A stretch of DNA of 64,000 nucleotides from Marchantia polymorpha subsp. ruderalis. Lineage: Eukaryota > Streptophyta > Marchantiopsida > Marchantiales > Marchantiaceae. Under the pieces are notes generated by a model that had not been told where the DNA came from, made no database searches, and worked only from the letters and a program-made list of their open reading frames with translations. The position numbers and the translations under genes were made by a program. The stretch lies in contig AP031358.1 in NCBI GenBank assembly GCA_037833965.1, positions 17,058,001 to 17,122,000 of the forward strand, read 5' to 3'. Positions 60,634-64,000 of the stretch are shown here, one piece after another; the first letter of the stretch is position 1, and each line of letters opens with the position of its first letter.

Positions 60634-63192
60634 CTATCTGCTACTCGCAACACCTGCACGAAACCAAACTACGCTACTGCACTCTGCAGATCCAGTGCTG
60701 CGCCTCCTGCGCGCCGGACTGCCTCGCTCTCTTTCTCTACCTTGCCAATCTTCCGACCTGCGCAACCCCAGTCGCCGAAGGGCTGCAGTCACTTCCGACT
60801 CTAAGTGCGCCATAGTGTCACGCGCACCCGACAAGAAGGCTTCTAATTTCCTTGCTACTCGCCGCCGACTCCGACTGTCACCCTCCGTCAATGCCGCCGC
60901 CCGCAGCTCGAACTCCCTGAGTGTGATCTTCTCTTGAGCTGCCACCTCCCAATGGGCGTATCCTTTTAGACAGTGAGTCACCCGCGTCGCCAACTCTTCT
61001 CGCGTCCGGCAGCTGCCTTCCACCTCTGCTAGCTGCATTTCCGCATCTGCGCGCTGCGCCCTCAAATCCGCGCACTCGGATTGCAAGTTGCGCAACAACT
61101 CCTCATCCTCCTTGCGTGTACTTTGACTTTCTTCTAATGCGCGCTTCTGGCGCGCAAGCTCCTCTGTTAAGATGCGGTTTTGTCTCCGCTCTTCCTGCAA
61201 TTCCGACTCGATCTTTGCCCGCATTAGCTCGGCATCCGCCTGGTCTTTCGTCGCCGCATCCTCCCTCTGTTGTTGCAGGGTTTGGTATAGCCTCTGCGTG
61301 ATCGCCAGGTGCTGTCGGAGGGCAGTGTTCCAATCCTGCAATGTTTGGCACCTAGAGGCCCAAGTGGCCACCTTGCTCCTCGTCCTGCGCTTGAAAGTCT
61401 CCACGTAAGACTGCGGTTTTCCGGAACCCGAGTACTTGGATGTCTTGCGATCCAGATATCGCAGGAGTGGAACTATCTGCTCGCACAACACCCCTGTTGG
61501 CGTCTTCTGCACAGAGTCCGCTTCCTGCTCTTCCGAACTCGTCTCATCCTCCGTTTCGAGGATTTCAGTCGCCACCGAATCCCTTGGCGACTCCCTGGAA
61601 CTGTGGCGCGCGGCAGCTTCCGCCGCGACTGCCGCTCCACTCCCTGCTAAAATATCCAAGGCAGTGGGGGATCCCACTGCTTGAGCCCCTGTTCCGGCTC
61701 GATCTTCGGTTTCCGAAGGGGTCGACGCCGCAGTGACTTTTGTCACCTCTGCACCTCCCACTTCTGCTGCCTGCTCTTCTGGCGCGATCTGCGCAGAAGG
61801 TGTCTTCGCCGGAGGTGCGTCCGCCGAAGGCGCCCGCACAATGGTCGCCGGCCCTGTCCGTCTCGCAGTCGGCGAATCTAGCCGACTCTCTGTTGACCGA
61901 CTCGCAGTCGGCCGACTAGCAGTTGTCCGACTGGCAGTCGGATCTACCCTGCGCGTCTTCACTCCACTTGGCCTGCTTGCTGGCGGCGTTTTCCCAGAAG
62001 CGCCTTCCGCCGAAGACGACCCTCTAAGGGTTGTTGGCTCGTCAGCCAAACTCCCTTCTGCTTCCGGCCTGCTATCCGGTTCAACGCGCTGCTCAGTCGG
62101 CCTTCCTTCCGTTTGCCGACCTTCAGTCGCCCGACTCGCAGTCGGCCGACTGTCAGTCCGCCTGTCTTCTTCTGAAGGCATCGGTGCCTTCTGCGCAGAG
62201 GTGTTCGCCGACTTCCCCAGAATCTGCGCGATTATCTCCTCCTGCGTGGGCAGGATACTCCGCCGGACCGGAGTACGCCCGGTCTCCTCAGTGCTAGTTG
62301 GCACTTTGCGTGCCCTCTGTTTCGGCCAGCTATGAGGCTCGTTGGTTGGCCGACTCCGAGTCGGCGCAGCGGGAGCTTCCGGCTGCCTGTCCTCAGGTCT
62401 CTCATCCCATTTCCGCTTTCGCGGAGCGCGCTCACTTCGACGCTCTTCTGCTGCTCTTGCTGGAGGCGGAGCCGGAGTTGGACTGGCATGTGCCTCGTCC
62501 GGATCCGTGTCTACTTCGGCCTCCCGTAAGTATCTACCTGGATAACTCCGGGTCAGCAGCGGAAACCGTGTCCGCTCTGAATTTGTCAAACGTCCCATCG
62601 CTCGATAAAACACAATCAGGTAAGGCGAAAGATGATTGAGGGTCCCTCCTCTCTCTTCTTGCGCATGTTGGCGCGTCACCTTCCATAGGAGCCGTGCCCA
62701 ATGAACTGGAGCTCCTGACAACACTAGCTCCACAAATCCTACTTGCCAACCATGCATGTAAGCGGTCTTGGTCGGCTGCAATATCTGCAGCAATGCAGTC
62801 GCGACATTTCTCTGCAATCGATCTTTGTAATCCCGCGTCCGGAAACCGTTCTTGGGATGCCTGGCAACTTTGAAAAGATCATTGTAGGAGATTTCTTCCT
62901 CCTTGGACACCTTCACGCTATCGGCCTCGAAGAGGAGAAACCCTTCCTCGCCGGCACACCTGCCCAACACCTGCGCCCAGTCACAAATGTCCCACCTCTC
63001 TGGATGTGGGCGGAATCCGCGCGAGGGCTTGTGTCTCTCCTGCAGATACTCGCGCACCATCTCCGGACATGTCCAGTTCCATCCCCACATGAGGAAATCA
63101 AGTTTCAGCCTTGTTAGCACTTCTTGAAATGCGCGTAGACCGATCTGCGGCACTCTGAGTGGAGACACTCGTAGCTGGGGGACCTTCGACAT
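60634..63192 (-). CDS. U3-encoded large coiled-coil protein, uninterrupted (unit L)
   Basis: 852 codons from the ATG at 63192; the frame is open 29 codons further up, but only this ATG (MSKVPQ) is shared by the copies in B2 and I. Residues 1 to about 190 form a globular domain with LDFLMWGWNW, DWAQVLGRCAG, YKDRLQRNVATALLQILQP, VHWARLLWKVTRQH and LNHLSPYLIVFYR. About 190-505 is a Pro/Arg/Ser/Thr-rich linker with repeated SRPTASR motifs. 507-560 is acidic, 611-731 is a long coiled coil, GYAHWE is at about 744, and a basic Arg-rich tail follows (820-835). It looks whole. No protease, polymerase, transposase triad or envelope feature is visible. A nucleic-acid-binding or assembly role is only a guess. 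Confidence 0.75.
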   Translation of the reverse strand: MSKVPQLRVSPLRVPQIGLRAFQEVLTRLKLDFLMWGWNWTCPEMVREYLQERHKPSRGFRPHPERWDICDWAQVLGRCAGEEGFLLFEADSVKVSKEEEISYNDLFKVARHPKNGFRTRDYKDRLQRNVATALLQILQPTKTAYMHGWQVGFVELVLSGAPVHWARLLWKVTRQHAQEERGGTLNHLSPYLIVFYRAMGRLTNSERTRFPLLTRSYPGRYLREAEVDTDPDEAHASPTPAPPPARAAEERRSERAPRKRKWDERPEDRQPEAPAAPTRSRPTNEPHSWPKQRARKVPTSTEETGRTPVRRSILPTQEEIIAQILGKSANTSAQKAPMPSEEDRRTDSRPTASRATEGRQTEGRPTEQRVEPDSRPEAEGSLADEPTTLRGSSSAEGASGKTPPASRPSGVKTRRVDPTASRTTASRPTASRSTESRLDSPTARRTGPATIVRAPSADAPPAKTPSAQIAPEEQAAEVGGAEVTKVTAASTPSETEDRAGTGAQAVGSPTALDILAGSGAAVAAEAAARHSSRESPRDSVATEILETEDETSSEEQEADSVQKTPTGVLCEQIVPLLRYLDRKTSKYSGSGKPQSYVETFKRRTRSKVATWASRCQTLQDWNTALRQHLAITQRLYQTLQQQREDAATKDQADAELMRAKIESELQEERRQNRILTEELARQKRALEESQSTRKEDEELLRNLQSECADLRAQRADAEMQLAEVEGSCRTREELATRVTHCLKGYAHWEVAAQEKITLREFELRAAALTEGDSRSRRRVARKLEAFLSGARDTMAHLESEVTAALRRLGLRRSEDWQGRERERGSPARRRRSTGSAECSSVVWFRAGVASSR

Positions 63193-64000
63193 CTTTCTGG
63201 TTGTTCCTGCAGACACACAGACGTTCTCCCTTCCGCTCGTTCTCTCACAATCGCCACTGCGTGTCGGCCGCTCAAACACTGACCGAAATCGCTCTCTCTT
63301 GCGCGCTCAAGTTCGCTACTCGCAAATTCTCTGCAAGGTTTGTCAAGATCCTCGCGCAACTCGTCTCCGCACTCTCTCCTCTCACTGCAGGTCTCTCCAC
63401 CCTTGCGCGTAATCTTGGAAGCTGGAAAACTCACAATCAAGAATGAGAGAATGAGACTGGAAAGCAGTCTTTTCTTCTCCGAATTGAAGATCGTCCAACG
63501 TTCTTACTGGTTACAATTACGCAGCCGGCTATACGGCCTAACGGTTTTCCCTCGCATGCTCGAATTCACGTCTCCGCACTGCGCGCATTTGCATGCGTGA
63601 ATGTTGAATTCTCCCGCTGCCATCGTCTTCCGGACTCGTGTTTCGGCGTCGTCTTCCGGACTCGAGTTCGCCGCAGTGTATGCGTCGACTATGTTGTCTT
63701 TTCCTAACCTGACCATCGCCGGAAGCGTATCGCCGCTGGCGTATTCCTTCTCCGTCGACGCCTCGCTGGAGGCGCACATCAAGTCGGCGCGAATTACGCC
63801 GGCGCGTATTCGTACCACTGGTTTTGTCCGTTCTGCCCCGCCTATCGCCGACGGCGCATATCCCGCCGGCGCAAATCATGCCAGCGCACCCGCCTATCCG
63901 CGCCACGTCGGAGGCGTACATCCGGCCGGCGCTTCTCTTCCGTTGCGCAGCCGCCAAAGTCGCTTCCGCCTCTGAGTTGATCTCCTCCCATGAGCGCGTG
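63193..64000 (-). other. Gene-free U3 leader of unit L
   Basis: CpG-rich sequence matching 44954-45780 and 5700-6317/8787-8955. It lacks the nested unit B3, so it shows the empty target site near 63365. Frames here are not conserved in phase and are not called. Confidence 0.6.

Larger units (their letters stand above)
59678..64000 (-). mobile_element. LTR unit L (long form, subfamily I), 5' end beyond the window
   Basis: TGTAATAACC at 59678, R-U5 to about 60590, TATA box, large uninterrupted U3 frame and the palindrome-rich U3 leader to the window edge. It is nearly the same as solo LTR I (41428-46310) and B2, inserted in the R-U5 of unit K. Whether it is solo or part of a complete element cannot be seen. 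Confidence 0.9.

Overview
Type of DNA. This is nuclear DNA of a land plant. The evidence is Ty3/gypsy elements without a chromodomain and with a tRNA-Asp primer site, a fragment of a STOP1-like zinc-finger gene, and exons of a ROCO (TORNADO1-like) gene with short GT-AG introns. I cannot name the species. About four fifths of the window is one CpG-rich LTR-retrotransposon family inserted, often into itself, in AT-richer host DNA. No rRNA, convincing tRNA or CRISPR array was seen.

Layout. 1-3243: 3' end of an unrelated gypsy element (pol and 3' LTR). 3286-12789: three LTR units nested in one another (outer 3286-5129/12476-12789, middle 5130-12470, inner 6323-8781). 12790-13999: part of a host ROCO/TORNADO1-like gene, cut on both sides by LTR units. 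14000-15390: rearranged LTR pieces. 15697-27538: one complete, very young 11.8-kb gypsy element with 3023-bp LTRs and AGAGT target duplications, sitting inside another LTR (15391-15696/27539-27944). 27945-40885: more LTR units, partly nested (31467-34656 inside 30503-37185). 40886-59098: a host locus split by two giant solo LTRs (41428-46310 and 47017-52106). It carries a small secreted-protein gene, degenerate triplicated segments, a STOP1-like fragment between hairpins and a helical-protein remnant. 59099-64000: an LTR piece with a further unit in it, the latter holding an uninterrupted 852-codon frame.

How the parts fit. Solo units and LTRs of the complete element share ends (TGTGGTA.. / ..TTATTACA), 5-bp target duplications and a TATA box about 0.95 kb before the 3' end, so the units are LTRs. 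Long forms (4.9-5.1 kb) hold, upstream of that TATA box and therefore in U3, a large reading frame in the same sense as gag-pol: an N-terminal globular domain, a Pro/Arg/Ser-rich linker and a C-terminal coiled coil. This resembles the U3-encoded sag gene of MMTV in position. The complete element keeps only the coiled-coil end of this frame in each LTR. Its gag-protease and RT-RNase H-integrase frames are in phase, separated by one amber codon in the tobamovirus-type context UAG CAA UUA, which suggests translational read-through.
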